A DNA stretch of 56,834 bases, from positions 1-56,834 of the forward strand of contig CANFXV010000015.1 in the NCBI GenBank assembly GCA_947451115.1, in the 5' to 3' direction. Position 1 is the stretch's first letter, and each line of letters opens with the position of its first letter. The notes under the pieces are model-generated. The model was not told the origin of the DNA. It did not search any database and was given only the letters and a program-made list of their open reading frames with translations. Of the stretch, positions 8,362 to 17,033 are shown piece by piece. Both the position numbers and the translations under genes were made by a program. Source of the DNA: Bacteroidota bacterium. GTDB lineage: Bacteria > Bacteroidota > Bacteroidia > Chitinophagales > Chitinophagaceae.

Positions 8362-9651
8362 ATGAAAAAAGTTTTATTCATTTTAGTGAGCATTGCTATA
8401 ATAAGTGCAGTGGATGCACAAGATACTCTAAGTACCAAAGAGGCTTCGATTGGGTTTAAAATCGGGGCTTTAGATTTTAAAAAAACCAATGCAACAGACA
8501 ACCTAACTAAAACGGTGCCCTTCGCTGGCTTGCAATTTTTTAAAGGCATTAATCCTCAGGTAGATCTGATGCTGAATCTAAACATCGCTTCTTTAAAGTA
8601 TCCTTATTATGTGTCAAAATCTATTCCTGCTGCTAAAACCAATCAATACTATTTTGCCCTAGATGCCAACTTGAATTATAAATTACGCACCGATGAAAAA
8701 AAATTAGTGCCTTATTTAACTGCAGGATTAGGTATTGCTACGGATCATGCAGCTTATTATACTGCTTATGTGCCCATCGGTGGAGGACTACAAATCAAGT
8801 CTAAGCAAGGATCATTCATCAATATTGCAAGCACCTATAGCGCAGAACTTTCTCCCTTGACCAAAATGCATTTTGCACATTCTATTAGTTATACCTATCC
8901 TTTAAAATTAAAAGATAAAAAACCAGTCATGTTGCCAGCAGCTCCAGTTTCTGCCGACGAAGACAATGATGGTGTTTCGGGGGATGCAGATGAATGTCCC
9001 AATCAATCAGGATTGGTCAAATACCATGGCTGTCCTGTGCCAGATGAAGATGAGGATGGGGTAAACGATGAAAATGACCAATGTCCCAATGCTGCAGGGC
9101 CAGTTAAATACCATGGTTGTCCTATTCCTGATGCAGACAAAGACGGAATTAATGATGAATTAGATAAGTGTCCTAAAGAAAAAGGCTTAGATCGTTATCA
9201 AGGTTGTCCTATTCCAGATGCAGACAAAGATGGAATCAATGACGAAGAAGATAATTGCCCTAATTCAGCGGGCATTATGGCCAATCATGGTTGTGCAAAT
9301 TTGCAACCCATTATTGATCGCTTTGCTTCCAACCTTAAATTTGCTTCAGGTAAAACAATATTAAGTAAAGCATTATTAGCAGGATTGGATTCAATTGTGC
9401 TTGTGATGAATGCCTACCCTAATATGTCATTAGCCATTGGTGGACATACCGACAATACGGGTAGTTTAAAAATCAATCAAAAATTATCTGAACAAAGAGC
9501 CTTGGTAGTTAGCAATTATTTAATTCAAAAGGGCATCAATATAAAAAGAGTAACTACTGCTGGTTATGCGGATACCAGACCTATTGCAGATAATAAAACT
9601 ATAGAGGGGAGAGCAAAGAACCGACGAACTGATGTGATTGTTTTATATTAA
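8362..9651 (+). CDS. OmpA-family outer-membrane protein with thrombospondin type 3 repeats
   Basis: The protein is 429 residues with a signal peptide (MKKVLFILVSIAIISAVDAQ). An N-terminal beta-barrel-like region (about 25-190) is followed by four acidic TSP3 calcium-binding repeats (about 197-312; DxDxDGxxDxxDxCP plus YHGCP). The C-terminal OmpA peptidoglycan-binding domain has GGHTDNTGSLKINQKLSEQRA and GRAKNRRTDV. It probably anchors the outer membrane to peptidoglycan through a calcium-stiffened stalk. The stop codon abuts the murB stop codon of the opposite strand with no base between. It has its own predicted promoter. Confidence 0.9.
   Translation: MKKVLFILVSIAIISAVDAQDTLSTKEASIGFKIGALDFKKTNATDNLTKTVPFAGLQFFKGINPQVDLMLNLNIASLKYPYYVSKSIPAAKTNQYYFALDANLNYKLRTDEKKLVPYLTAGLGIATDHAAYYTAYVPIGGGLQIKSKQGSFINIASTYSAELSPLTKMHFAHSISYTYPLKLKDKKPVMLPAAPVSADEDNDGVSGDADECPNQSGLVKYHGCPVPDEDEDGVNDENDQCPNAAGPVKYHGCPIPDADKDGINDELDKCPKEKGLDRYQGCPIPDADKDGINDEEDNCPNSAGIMANHGCANLQPIIDRFASNLKFASGKTILSKALLAGLDSIVLVMNAYPNMSLAIGGHTDNTGSLKINQKLSEQRALVVSNYLIQKGINIKRVTTAGYADTRPIADNKTIEGRAKNRRTDVIVLY
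8953..9297 (+). repeat. In-gene tandem repeats encoding TSP3 units
   Basis: Four imperfect units of roughly 75-80 bp encode successive calcium-binding motifs. The second to fourth units share long near-identical stretches around tgtcctattcctgatgcag. Similar units in one gene could recombine and change stalk length while staying in frame. Confidence 0.7.
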
Positions 9652-10665
9652 TTAAAATATATTTACTTCACGTTCTAGTAGGAGATTAAACTTTTGAAGA
9701 ACAGATTGAATAATTTCTTCCGAGAAATCAAATATTTCTTTACCACTTGCATGGTCATAATTGACAATGACTAAGGATTGTTTTTCAAAACAACCCACCT
9801 TACCTTTTCTTACCCCTTTCCAGCCACAATGTTCAATCAGCCAGCCTGCAGCAAGTTTATACGCCTTGTCTGAAATGGGGTAGGCCATCATTTGAGGAAA
9901 CTGAAGGGCTAATTTTTCGTAGTCGGTTTTACTAATACTAGGGTTTTTAAAAAAGCTGCCTGCATTGCCAAGTTTAGCCGGGTCGGGTAATTTCGCATTT
10001 CTAATTTGTATGACCGCATTGGATACATCCGCCATACTTGGATTTTTTATATTCTTCTCGTGCAATACTTCTTTGATGGCGCCGTAATCTGTCCTCAAAT
10101 GAGGTTGTTTTTGTAAAACAAAATGTACTTGGGTAATCAGGTACCTATTTTTTTGTTGTTTAAACAAGCTATCTCTATAACCAAATGCACAATCATGATT
10201 ACTCAAATTTACCCATTGATCATTGAGGGTATCTAAGGCGGTCACTGATTGAATGCATTCTTGCACTTCTACGCCATAAGCACCTATGTTTTGAATAGGG
10301 CTGGCGCCCACAGTGCCTGGGATGAGGCTTAGATTTTCTATTCCGCCCCAACCTTTCTGAACGCAGTAGCTTACAAAATGGTGCCAATTTTCACCAGCCC
10401 CAACACTTAAAAAAACCTCCGTAGCTGTTTCGTTTGTTTTTACGATACCCGCTATTTCATTTTTTAGGATGAGGCCTTCATAAGTTTTAGTAAATAAGAC
10501 ATTGCTGCCTGTACCTAAGATCAAATAAGGAATATTTTTTTCTTTACACCATTGGAGGACTTCCAAAATTGCATCAGCAGAGGCTACGCTTGTAAAATAA
10601 CGACTCGTTTCATTACAACCGAAACTGGTAAAAGACTGAAGTGATATATTTTCCTTAATTGTCAT
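9652..10665 (-). CDS. murB: UDP-N-acetylmuramate dehydrogenase MurB
   Basis: MurB reduces UDP-GlcNAc-enolpyruvate to UDP-MurNAc with NADPH and FAD in cytosolic peptidoglycan precursor synthesis. The FAD-binding region shows ILGTGSNVLFT and IPGTVGASPIQNIGAYG. The catalytic Ser is in KLGNAGSFFKNP, and AGWLIEHCGWKG follows. The length (337 residues) and the Y/G-rich middle loop (FGYRDSLFK) fit the type I E. coli-like form. It lies 2 bp after priA on the same strand. The ATG at 10663-10665 follows the priA stop almost directly, which suggests coupling. Confidence 0.95.
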   Translation of the reverse strand: MTIKENISLQSFTSFGCNETSRYFTSVASADAILEVLQWCKEKNIPYLILGTGSNVLFTKTYEGLILKNEIAGIVKTNETATEVFLSVGAGENWHHFVSYCVQKGWGGIENLSLIPGTVGASPIQNIGAYGVEVQECIQSVTALDTLNDQWVNLSNHDCAFGYRDSLFKQQKNRYLITQVHFVLQKQPHLRTDYGAIKEVLHEKNIKNPSMADVSNAVIQIRNAKLPDPAKLGNAGSFFKNPSISKTDYEKLALQFPQMMAYPISDKAYKLAAGWLIEHCGWKGVRKGKVGCFEKQSLVIVNYDHASGKEIFDFSEEIIQSVLQKFNLLLEREVNIF

Positions 10666-10667
10666 TT

Positions 10668-13103
10668 TTAATTTGGATCAATGTCTATGATTATTTGTAC
10701 CGATTTGTATCTTGGATGCACTTGCAACAAACGAATATAATGCAATAATTGTTTTTTAGCCATTTGTAATGCTTCTGGCTGTTTTGAAATTTTTACGGCC
10801 AATTCCCAAATGTATTTATTTCTGACTCTATTGACAATGGGTTGGGCGGGGCCCAATACTGTTTTTTGAATAGCGGGCCCAAGAGATTGAAAAAAATGAT
10901 TGATGGCTTCTTCTGCAATATTGTTTTCTTTGTGCTTAAAAAGTAGGCTCACCAATCTGCTAAAAGGAGGGTATGCAAAATGTTTTCTATTTTGAATTTC
11001 AAAGGCATAAAACCCAAAATAATCATGTTTTTGTACCAATTGAACAATGGGGTGCTGCATTTGACTCACCTGAATGAGTACTTTGCCTTGGTCGTTTTTT
11101 CGACCGGCTCTTCCACTTACTTGCTCCATCATTTGAAAAGCACGTTCATTGACTCTATAATGGTTAAAGTTTAATAAACTGTCTGCATCAACAATGCCCA
11201 CTAAATCTACATTTTCAAAATCCAATCCTTTCACCACCATTTGGGTGCCTACTAAAATATCGATTTGTTTTTGTTCAAATTGTTGAATGAGTTGGTCATG
11301 TTCATTTTTGCCTTTAACATTGTCTAAATCCATTCTTGCCACAATCACCCCTGGCAGGCTTTGGTTTAATTTTTCTTCTATTTGTTCGGTACCAAAGCTT
11401 TTTTGTTTAAAATGCTGTTTGCCACAGGCCTTGCAAGTAGCTACAATAGGATAACTCGCACCACAATAATGACAGGATAAAACATTTTTTGCTTTATGAT
11501 AAGTAAGGGTCACATCGCAATGTTCACAATGAGGTATCCATCCACAGGTTTCACAAATCATGTAGGGCGCATAGCCTCTTCTGTTTTGAAACAGGATGAC
11601 TTGTTTTTTATTGTCGATGGTTTTTTTAATGCTGGCCAATAATTCTGGTGTCAAAATGGTGGTACCAGCCATTTGTTTTTTAGTATCAATCAATTGAATG
11701 GTGGGTAAGGCGCCTTGGTTGTAGCGTTCACTTAAATAGGTGTAACCAAATTTTTTAGAGAGGGCATTAAAATAGGTTTCCACAGAAGGGGTAGCCGATC
11801 CTAAGACCACTTTAGCACCTATTTGACTGGCGTAATATATAGCGGTATCTCGGGCTTGATACCTAGGCGCTGGTTCTTGTTGTTTGTAAGAAGGATCATG
11901 CTCTTCGTCAATAATTATCAGTGATAAATCTTTATAAGGTAAGAATAAAGCCGACCTGGCCCCTAATACAATTTTAATTTCGCCTGTTTTAACTTTATTC
12001 CAAATTTCAACACGTTCGTTGGGATTAAATTTAGAATGATAAATGGCAATGCTCCCTCCAAAATATTGTTTTAAACGACGAATCATTTGAGCAGTCAAAG
12101 CAATTTCAGGCAACATATACAAAGCCTGTTTGTTTTGCTTCATTGCTTCATTAATCAGGGCTACATATATTTGGGTTTTGCCACTGCCTGTAATGCCATG
12201 CAATAAATGAATTGGTATGGTGGCCAATTGAGTTTGAATGGATTGGAAGGCAGCTAATTGATGCACAGATAAAGTATGAAAATCCTGATTGCCTAAAGAT
12301 GGGTCTGTTTGTAATCTATCTTTTTTTCTTTTTTCCGCAATTAAAACACCTTTGTCAATCAATGCTTTTAACTGCGCGCTAGAGGCACCAGACTTTTCAA
12401 GCATTTCTTTTTGTCTTACTTCGCCTTCTGTTTTTTCATAGTGTAAAAAAGCAAGTAAAAGTTCTAATTGTTTTGGGGCCCTGGACCAATCATTTAATAA
12501 TTTTTCCAAGGCAGCTTCCTTTCTATAATCAGGATGTAATAAAATAAAAGTTTCTTCTTTGATTTTATATTTATCCTTCATGTTTTCTTGCACCAAACAA
12601 ATTCCTTTTTGAATGAGTTTGTTCACCACCGGGTAGACCGATTTTTTATCTAATAACTTTTGAATTTCAAGTAGGCTTAAAGCTTTTCTAATTTCCAAAG
12701 CTTCGGTGATCAGGTATTCTGCATCATTTAGGTTTTTACCATCGTTGGTATGTGCTTCATTAAATATAAAAACACTTTCGCTGGATATTTTTAAATGACT
12801 GGGTACGGCGGCTTGCATCACTTCGCCTTCGGTACACATATAATATTGAGCCATCCATTCCCATAAGGCCATTTGTGTAGGATAGAGTATGGGATGATCG
12901 TCTAAGATGGACAGAATGGGTTTAGGATTAAAGTCGGCAGGTTTTTGGCTAGTAATTTTTTTTACAATACCCGCGTATCTTTTATTGGCACCCAGCATTA
13001 CCTCTACACGCATACCCGTCATTAGTTCCGATTGCATGGGTTCGGGAATCATCCAAGTATAATTTTTTGGAAGCGCTAAGGGTATGATAATTTCGGCGTA
13101 CAT
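10668..13103 (-). CDS. priA: Primosomal protein N' (replication restart helicase PriA)
   Basis: PriA recognises stalled forks and loads the replicative helicase. At 811 residues it has the N-terminal 3'-DNA-binding domain, Walker A GITGSGKTQIY, the Walker B box IIIDEEHDPSYKQQ, GSATPSVE, and the zinc-binding insertion with four Cys pairs (CETCGW, CEHCD, CHYCG, CKACG). Helicase motifs QMVVKGLDF and SGRAGR follow. The first residues MYAEIIIPLALPKNYTW match the usual PriA start. It is flanked by plsC upstream (22 bp) and murB downstream (2 bp), forming a housekeeping operon. Confidence 0.95.
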   Translation of the reverse strand: MYAEIIIPLALPKNYTWMIPEPMQSELMTGMRVEVMLGANKRYAGIVKKITSQKPADFNPKPILSILDDHPILYPTQMALWEWMAQYYMCTEGEVMQAAVPSHLKISSESVFIFNEAHTNDGKNLNDAEYLITEALEIRKALSLLEIQKLLDKKSVYPVVNKLIQKGICLVQENMKDKYKIKEETFILLHPDYRKEAALEKLLNDWSRAPKQLELLLAFLHYEKTEGEVRQKEMLEKSGASSAQLKALIDKGVLIAEKRKKDRLQTDPSLGNQDFHTLSVHQLAAFQSIQTQLATIPIHLLHGITGSGKTQIYVALINEAMKQNKQALYMLPEIALTAQMIRRLKQYFGGSIAIYHSKFNPNERVEIWNKVKTGEIKIVLGARSALFLPYKDLSLIIIDEEHDPSYKQQEPAPRYQARDTAIYYASQIGAKVVLGSATPSVETYFNALSKKFGYTYLSERYNQGALPTIQLIDTKKQMAGTTILTPELLASIKKTIDNKKQVILFQNRRGYAPYMICETCGWIPHCEHCDVTLTYHKAKNVLSCHYCGASYPIVATCKACGKQHFKQKSFGTEQIEEKLNQSLPGVIVARMDLDNVKGKNEHDQLIQQFEQKQIDILVGTQMVVKGLDFENVDLVGIVDADSLLNFNHYRVNERAFQMMEQVSGRAGRKNDQGKVLIQVSQMQHPIVQLVQKHDYFGFYAFEIQNRKHFAYPPFSRLVSLLFKHKENNIAEEAINHFFQSLGPAIQKTVLGPAQPIVNRVRNKYIWELAVKISKQPEALQMAKKQLLHYIRLLQVHPRYKSVQIIIDIDPN

Positions 13104-13125
13104 GCTATTGGGTTACAAAAATACG

Positions 13126-13887
13126 CTATGAATTTGGATACTTTCTATATCTTCTCAAGCCTTCTTCCATTTGTTGGAAAACAAGGTCTTTTAAATCTTC
13201 CATTTTATCCATCGTGTAACCGCTTACCTCAACCGTTTTTAAATAAACTACACGGTGTTTGCCAGGGGTTAATGAAAATACACTGCTATAATGCATACGA
13301 TCAATAGAATCGATCAATAAGACAGGTTGAATGGGAACCTTCATTTCAATGGCTAATTTAAAAGCGCCATTGTAGAAAGATTTTAAAGGGTAGTCTTCGG
13401 TCATACTAAAAGTGCCTTCTGGGAATAGGAATATGGAAATATGTTTTTCTAAAGCAGCTTTTAAATTACGTAAACTTTGCGCTCTTTTATCGGGGTCACT
13501 TCTATCTACCATGACAACCGCCTGTCTGTAAATAAGTCCGAACAATGGAATTTTTGATGACTCAAATTTACCTAGTGGTCGAATGGGTTGATGCTTTAAT
13601 TGAACAATGGAGGGGATATCCATATAAGAATTATGGTTGCCTACAAATACATGAGCACGATTAAAATCATGGGGGGCTTCAAAAATTTCTTGGTGGCGGA
13701 TGCCCATAAAAAAGTATAACAGCTTAGCCCAATAACGACATATAAAGTAAACATGCGCACTTAATTTTTCTTTACCAAGTGGAATAGCAAGAAACATGGC
13801 GGTAACGGACAGGATAGTAAGTATTGAAAACAATACAATCGCATAGAGGCAGTAGATAAGCTGTAGGGTTCTTTTAAGGATTTTCAT
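13126..13887 (-). CDS. 1-acyl-sn-glycerol-3-phosphate acyltransferase (PlsC-like)
   Basis: This is a membrane-associated acyltransferase that would acylate lysophosphatidate to phosphatidate. The PlsC family motifs are visible: H-x4-D as HNSYMD at about 85-90, FPEGTFS as motif III, and VPIQPV as motif IV. A hydrophobic N-terminal segment (residues about 8-35) anchors it to the inner membrane. The length (253 residues) is typical. It is the first gene of the plsC-priA-murB run on the minus strand and is separated from the ammonium transporter upstream by a strong hairpin terminator. Confidence 0.9.
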   Translation of the reverse strand: MKILKRTLQLIYCLYAIVLFSILTILSVTAMFLAIPLGKEKLSAHVYFICRYWAKLLYFFMGIRHQEIFEAPHDFNRAHVFVGNHNSYMDIPSIVQLKHQPIRPLGKFESSKIPLFGLIYRQAVVMVDRSDPDKRAQSLRNLKAALEKHISIFLFPEGTFSMTEDYPLKSFYNGAFKLAIEMKVPIQPVLLIDSIDRMHYSSVFSLTPGKHRVVYLKTVEVSGYTMDKMEDLKDLVFQQMEEGLRRYRKYPNS

Positions 13888-13904
13888 CTGTCTGCTAATA
13901 TAAT

Positions 13905-13931
13905 AAAAAAGGCCCGAATTTGATTCGGGCC
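13905..13931 (-). terminator. Rho-independent terminator after the ammonium transporter gene
   Basis: A 9-bp perfect stem (ggcccgaat / attcgggcc) with a 3-base loop at 13911-13931 is followed, reading the minus strand, by a run of six T (plus-strand A at 13905-13910). It lies between the transporter stop at 13969 and the plsC start at 13887, so it should separate the two transcripts. Confidence 0.85.
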
Positions 13932-13968
13932 TTTAATTCGCTTTACAAAAGCTATAAAAAAATATTTA

Positions 13969-15327
13969 TTAAGCTTTTAAAGGGTTTCTGCCATATTTTT
14001 CGTCATGCTGTGTCGCATCTAAGCCTAATTCTTCATCTTCTTCCGTAACACGAAGTGGCATGATGATGCTGATGATTTTGAAAATGATAAAGGAAACAGA
14101 GAAACTATAAGCTACTACAATCAACATGGCTTTCAATTGGATCAAGAAAAAGCCAGGGTTTCCATAAAATAATCCGTCGGCTCCAGCAGCATTTACTGAT
14201 TTAGAAGCGAAAATGCCCGTCATCAACATACCCACCATTCCGCCAATACCATGACAAGGGAATACGTCTAAGGTATCATCCACTCTAGATAATTTAAAGG
14301 CATGGCTAGCGGCATTAGAAATAATAGCGGCAACCAAACCAATAAATATACTTTGTGGAATACCTACAAAACCTGCTGCTGGGGTAATGGCTACTAAGCC
14401 AACTACTGCACCAATACAAAATCCTAATACAGATGGTTTCTTGCCTTTCATTACATCAAAAAACATCCATGCCAAACCAGCTGCTGCTGCTGCAGTATTG
14501 GTCGTAGCAAATGCATTAATGGCTAAACTGTTGGCACCTAATGCAGAACCTGCATTAAAACCAAACCAACCAAACCAAAGTAAACCAGTTCCTATTAATA
14601 CATAAGGAATATTAGCAGGAGGAATTTCTTGTTGTTCTAATTTAGAGCGACGAGATTTTAAAACGATAGCACCTGCTAAAGCAGCACAACCCGCACTAAT
14701 ATGTACGACTGTTCCACCAGCAAAATCGAGGGCACCCATTTTAAATAAAAAGCCTTGAGGATGCCAAGACCAATGTGCTAATGGTGCGTATACTAATATG
14801 ATAAATAAAACAATAAATAAGATATAAGAGGTGAACTTGATACGTTCAGCTACTGCACCTACTACAAGACCTGGTGTGATAATAGCAAACATCAATTGAA
14901 ATAGCGCAAACAATAATAATGGAATGGTCATGGCTGCTCCACCTTGTAAAGTAGGCGCTCCATTTACCACTCCTTTAAAGAACAAGTGGGTCATAGGATT
15001 GCCAATAATCCCATTGATGCTTTCGCCAAAGCTTAGGCTATAGCCAAAGCTGATCCAAATAACCGAAACAATACCTGCCGATACAATGCTTTTAATCATT
15101 GTTGAGATGATGTTTTTACGATGCACCATTCCTCCATAAAAGAAGGCCAATCCTGGGGTCATAATAAATACTAGGGCAGTTGCCACTAAGATCCAAGCGA
15201 TATCTGCACCGCTATAAGTTGATGCGTCTCCCTGAAAACTGGGTAGTTGTGGTACGAATAAGGCGAGCACTGCTACCACTAATAGCAAAATAAAAGGAGC
15301 AAATTTTTGTACGGTTTCGTTTTTCAT
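13969..15327 (-). CDS. amtB: Ammonium transporter Amt (first copy)
   Basis: This inner-membrane channel protein of 452 residues has about 11 membrane segments of the Amt/MEP/Rh family. Family features include MTPGLAFFYGGMVHRKN, the pore-His context GGTVVHISAG, FGWFGFNAGS, and the C-terminal DVFPCHGIGGMVGMLMTGIFA with the second conserved His. ATG 15327 is chosen over an in-frame TTG 6 bp upstream. The gene follows gltBD on the same strand after a 225-bp gap containing its own promoter candidate, so ammonium uptake sits beside glutamate synthase. No glnK/P-II gene is present in the window. A second, longer Amt lies at 42619. Confidence 0.94.
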   Translation of the reverse strand: MKNETVQKFAPFILLLVVAVLALFVPQLPSFQGDASTYSGADIAWILVATALVFIMTPGLAFFYGGMVHRKNIISTMIKSIVSAGIVSVIWISFGYSLSFGESINGIIGNPMTHLFFKGVVNGAPTLQGGAAMTIPLLLFALFQLMFAIITPGLVVGAVAERIKFTSYILFIVLFIILVYAPLAHWSWHPQGFLFKMGALDFAGGTVVHISAGCAALAGAIVLKSRRSKLEQQEIPPANIPYVLIGTGLLWFGWFGFNAGSALGANSLAINAFATTNTAAAAAGLAWMFFDVMKGKKPSVLGFCIGAVVGLVAITPAAGFVGIPQSIFIGLVAAIISNAASHAFKLSRVDDTLDVFPCHGIGGMVGMLMTGIFASKSVNAAGADGLFYGNPGFFLIQLKAMLIVVAYSFSVSFIIFKIISIIMPLRVTEEDEELGLDATQHDEKYGRNPLKA

Positions 15328-15552
15328 AAGCAATTGTTATTATAAATAATTAATATGTGTTATTTATAATACAAATATATACTTATTCAATTATAATAGT
15401 CATAATACATTTAAATTATAAAATATTATTATATAACAAAAAATATACTTAAACTTTCTATCTTAATGATAGTCAATGTATTAAATTTTTATAGTTGGTA
15501 TGAACTATAAATTAATGTGGAAAAAAAGTAAATAAAATGAACCTTGCAATTT
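15328..15552. promoter_or_regulatory. Intergenic leader and promoter region of amtB
   Basis: This 225-bp very AT-rich stretch separates gltD from amtB. On the minus strand TATATTTG at 15379-15372 matches the -7 consensus TAnnTTTG and would give a leader of about 40 nt. A 7-bp inverted repeat with a 6-base loop (tatagtt / aactata) occupies 15490-15509, just after gltD, and could be a weak hairpin at the end of gltBD. No -33 element is clear. Confidence 0.4.
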
Positions 15553-17028
15553 TTACAAAGCATTCATAAATAAACTGCTGTCCTTTGATTCCAATAAGGA
15601 AGATCCTGTTAGATAAATATCCACTTTGCGGGCGCATTCTCTTCCCTCACTGATGGCCCAAACCACCAGGGACTGACCTCGGCGCATATCTCCAGCAGTG
15701 AATACTTTTGCTATATTAGTTTGATAAGCTTGTTCGGTCGCTTTTACATTTCCGCGTTCATCCAATTCGATGCCTAATTCATCCAATAGGCCAGTTGGTT
15801 CTGGGTGTAAGAAACCCATGGCTAACAAAGCTAGTTCGCAAGGAATTTCTCTTTCACTTCCTGCTTTCTCCGTAAACTTACTGGGTCTGCCATCTTGCGC
15901 ATTGGTCCATTCTAAATCTACAATTTGTAATGCTTTTAAATTTCCTTGAGCATCTCCAATAAATGATTTGGTGGCCACCCCCCAAATTCTATCTGCCCCT
16001 TCCTCATGGGAAGTGGTAGTTTTTAATAACATAGGGTAGGTAGGCCAAGGCATGTAATTGGCTCTTGTTTCAGGAGGCTTGGGTAGCAATTCAAATTGAG
16101 TCACAGATTTTGCTTCGTGTCTATTGGAGGTGCCTACACAATCACTACCAGTATCCCCACCGCCAATCACAACTACATTTTTTTGGGTCGCCATAATTTC
16201 TACTTCCTCTATAGATAAGTTGCTTACTCTTTTATTTTGTTGCTTTAAAAATTCCATTGCATAATGCACGCCTTTCAAATTACGTCCAGGAATATTTAAA
16301 TCTCTTGGAATAGTAGATCCACCCGCCAAGACTACTGCATGATAATCACGCATGATGTCATTGACTCTTACATTCACTCCCACATGGGCATTGCAAATAA
16401 AATGAACGCCTTCTTCTTCTAATAATTGTACACGGCGCTCCACCACTGTTTTTTCTAATTTGAAATCTGGAATACCAAAACGCAATAAGCCTCCTGGTTT
16501 TGGATCTCTTTCGTACACTGTCACTTCATGTCCAGCATAGTTCAATTGAGCAGCGGTAGCCAAACCTGCAGGGCCTGAACCTATGACAGCTACTTTTTTG
16601 CCTGTTCTTAAGTTGGGTTTGCGTGGTTTTACAAATCCTTTATCAAAAGCAATTTCAATAATATGTTTTTCAATTTCTTCAATGGTCACTGCAGGTTGGT
16701 TGATGCCCAATACGCAAGCACTCTCGCAAGGGGCAGGACAAATTCTGCCAGTGAACTCAGGGAAATTATTGGTCGAAATTAAAATCTCATAAGCATCCTT
16801 CCATTCTTTACGATACACGGCATCGTTGAATTCAGGAATGATATTACCTAAAGGGCAACCACTATGACAAAAAGGGACGCCACAATTCATACAACGTGCT
16901 GATTGTTCATTCAACTTTTGTTCTGGCAATAGCGTAACAAATTCTTTGTAATTTTTCTTTCTTTCCTTAACAGCAAGTTTGGAAGGTAGTTCTCTCGTAA
17001 ATTCTTTAAATCCAGTTGGCTTACCCAT
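15553..17028 (-). CDS. gltD: Glutamate synthase small subunit
   Basis: The beta subunit (491 residues) supplies electrons from NAD(P)H to the large subunit for 2-oxoglutarate + glutamine to 2 glutamate. The N-terminal Cys clusters for Fe-S (CMNCGVPFCHSGCPLGN and CPAPCESACVLGI) precede the FAD-binding GSGPAGLATAAQLNYAGH and the NAD(P)-binding VIGGGDTGSDC. The C-terminal TAGDMRRGQSLVVWAISEG closes the FAD site. It begins 5 bp after the gltB stop, so the two subunits are co-translated. Confidence 0.96.
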   Translation of the reverse strand: MGKPTGFKEFTRELPSKLAVKERKKNYKEFVTLLPEQKLNEQSARCMNCGVPFCHSGCPLGNIIPEFNDAVYRKEWKDAYEILISTNNFPEFTGRICPAPCESACVLGINQPAVTIEEIEKHIIEIAFDKGFVKPRKPNLRTGKKVAVIGSGPAGLATAAQLNYAGHEVTVYERDPKPGGLLRFGIPDFKLEKTVVERRVQLLEEEGVHFICNAHVGVNVRVNDIMRDYHAVVLAGGSTIPRDLNIPGRNLKGVHYAMEFLKQQNKRVSNLSIEEVEIMATQKNVVVIGGGDTGSDCVGTSNRHEAKSVTQFELLPKPPETRANYMPWPTYPMLLKTTTSHEEGADRIWGVATKSFIGDAQGNLKALQIVDLEWTNAQDGRPSKFTEKAGSEREIPCELALLAMGFLHPEPTGLLDELGIELDERGNVKATEQAYQTNIAKVFTAGDMRRGQSLVVWAISEGRECARKVDIYLTGSSLLESKDSSLFMNAL

Positions 17029-17033
17029 ATACT

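Noticed and set aside
8953-9297. Regularly spaced similar units that could suggest a CRISPR array
   Set aside because: The units are coding, imperfect and encode calcium-binding TSP3 repeats; there are no unique spacers.
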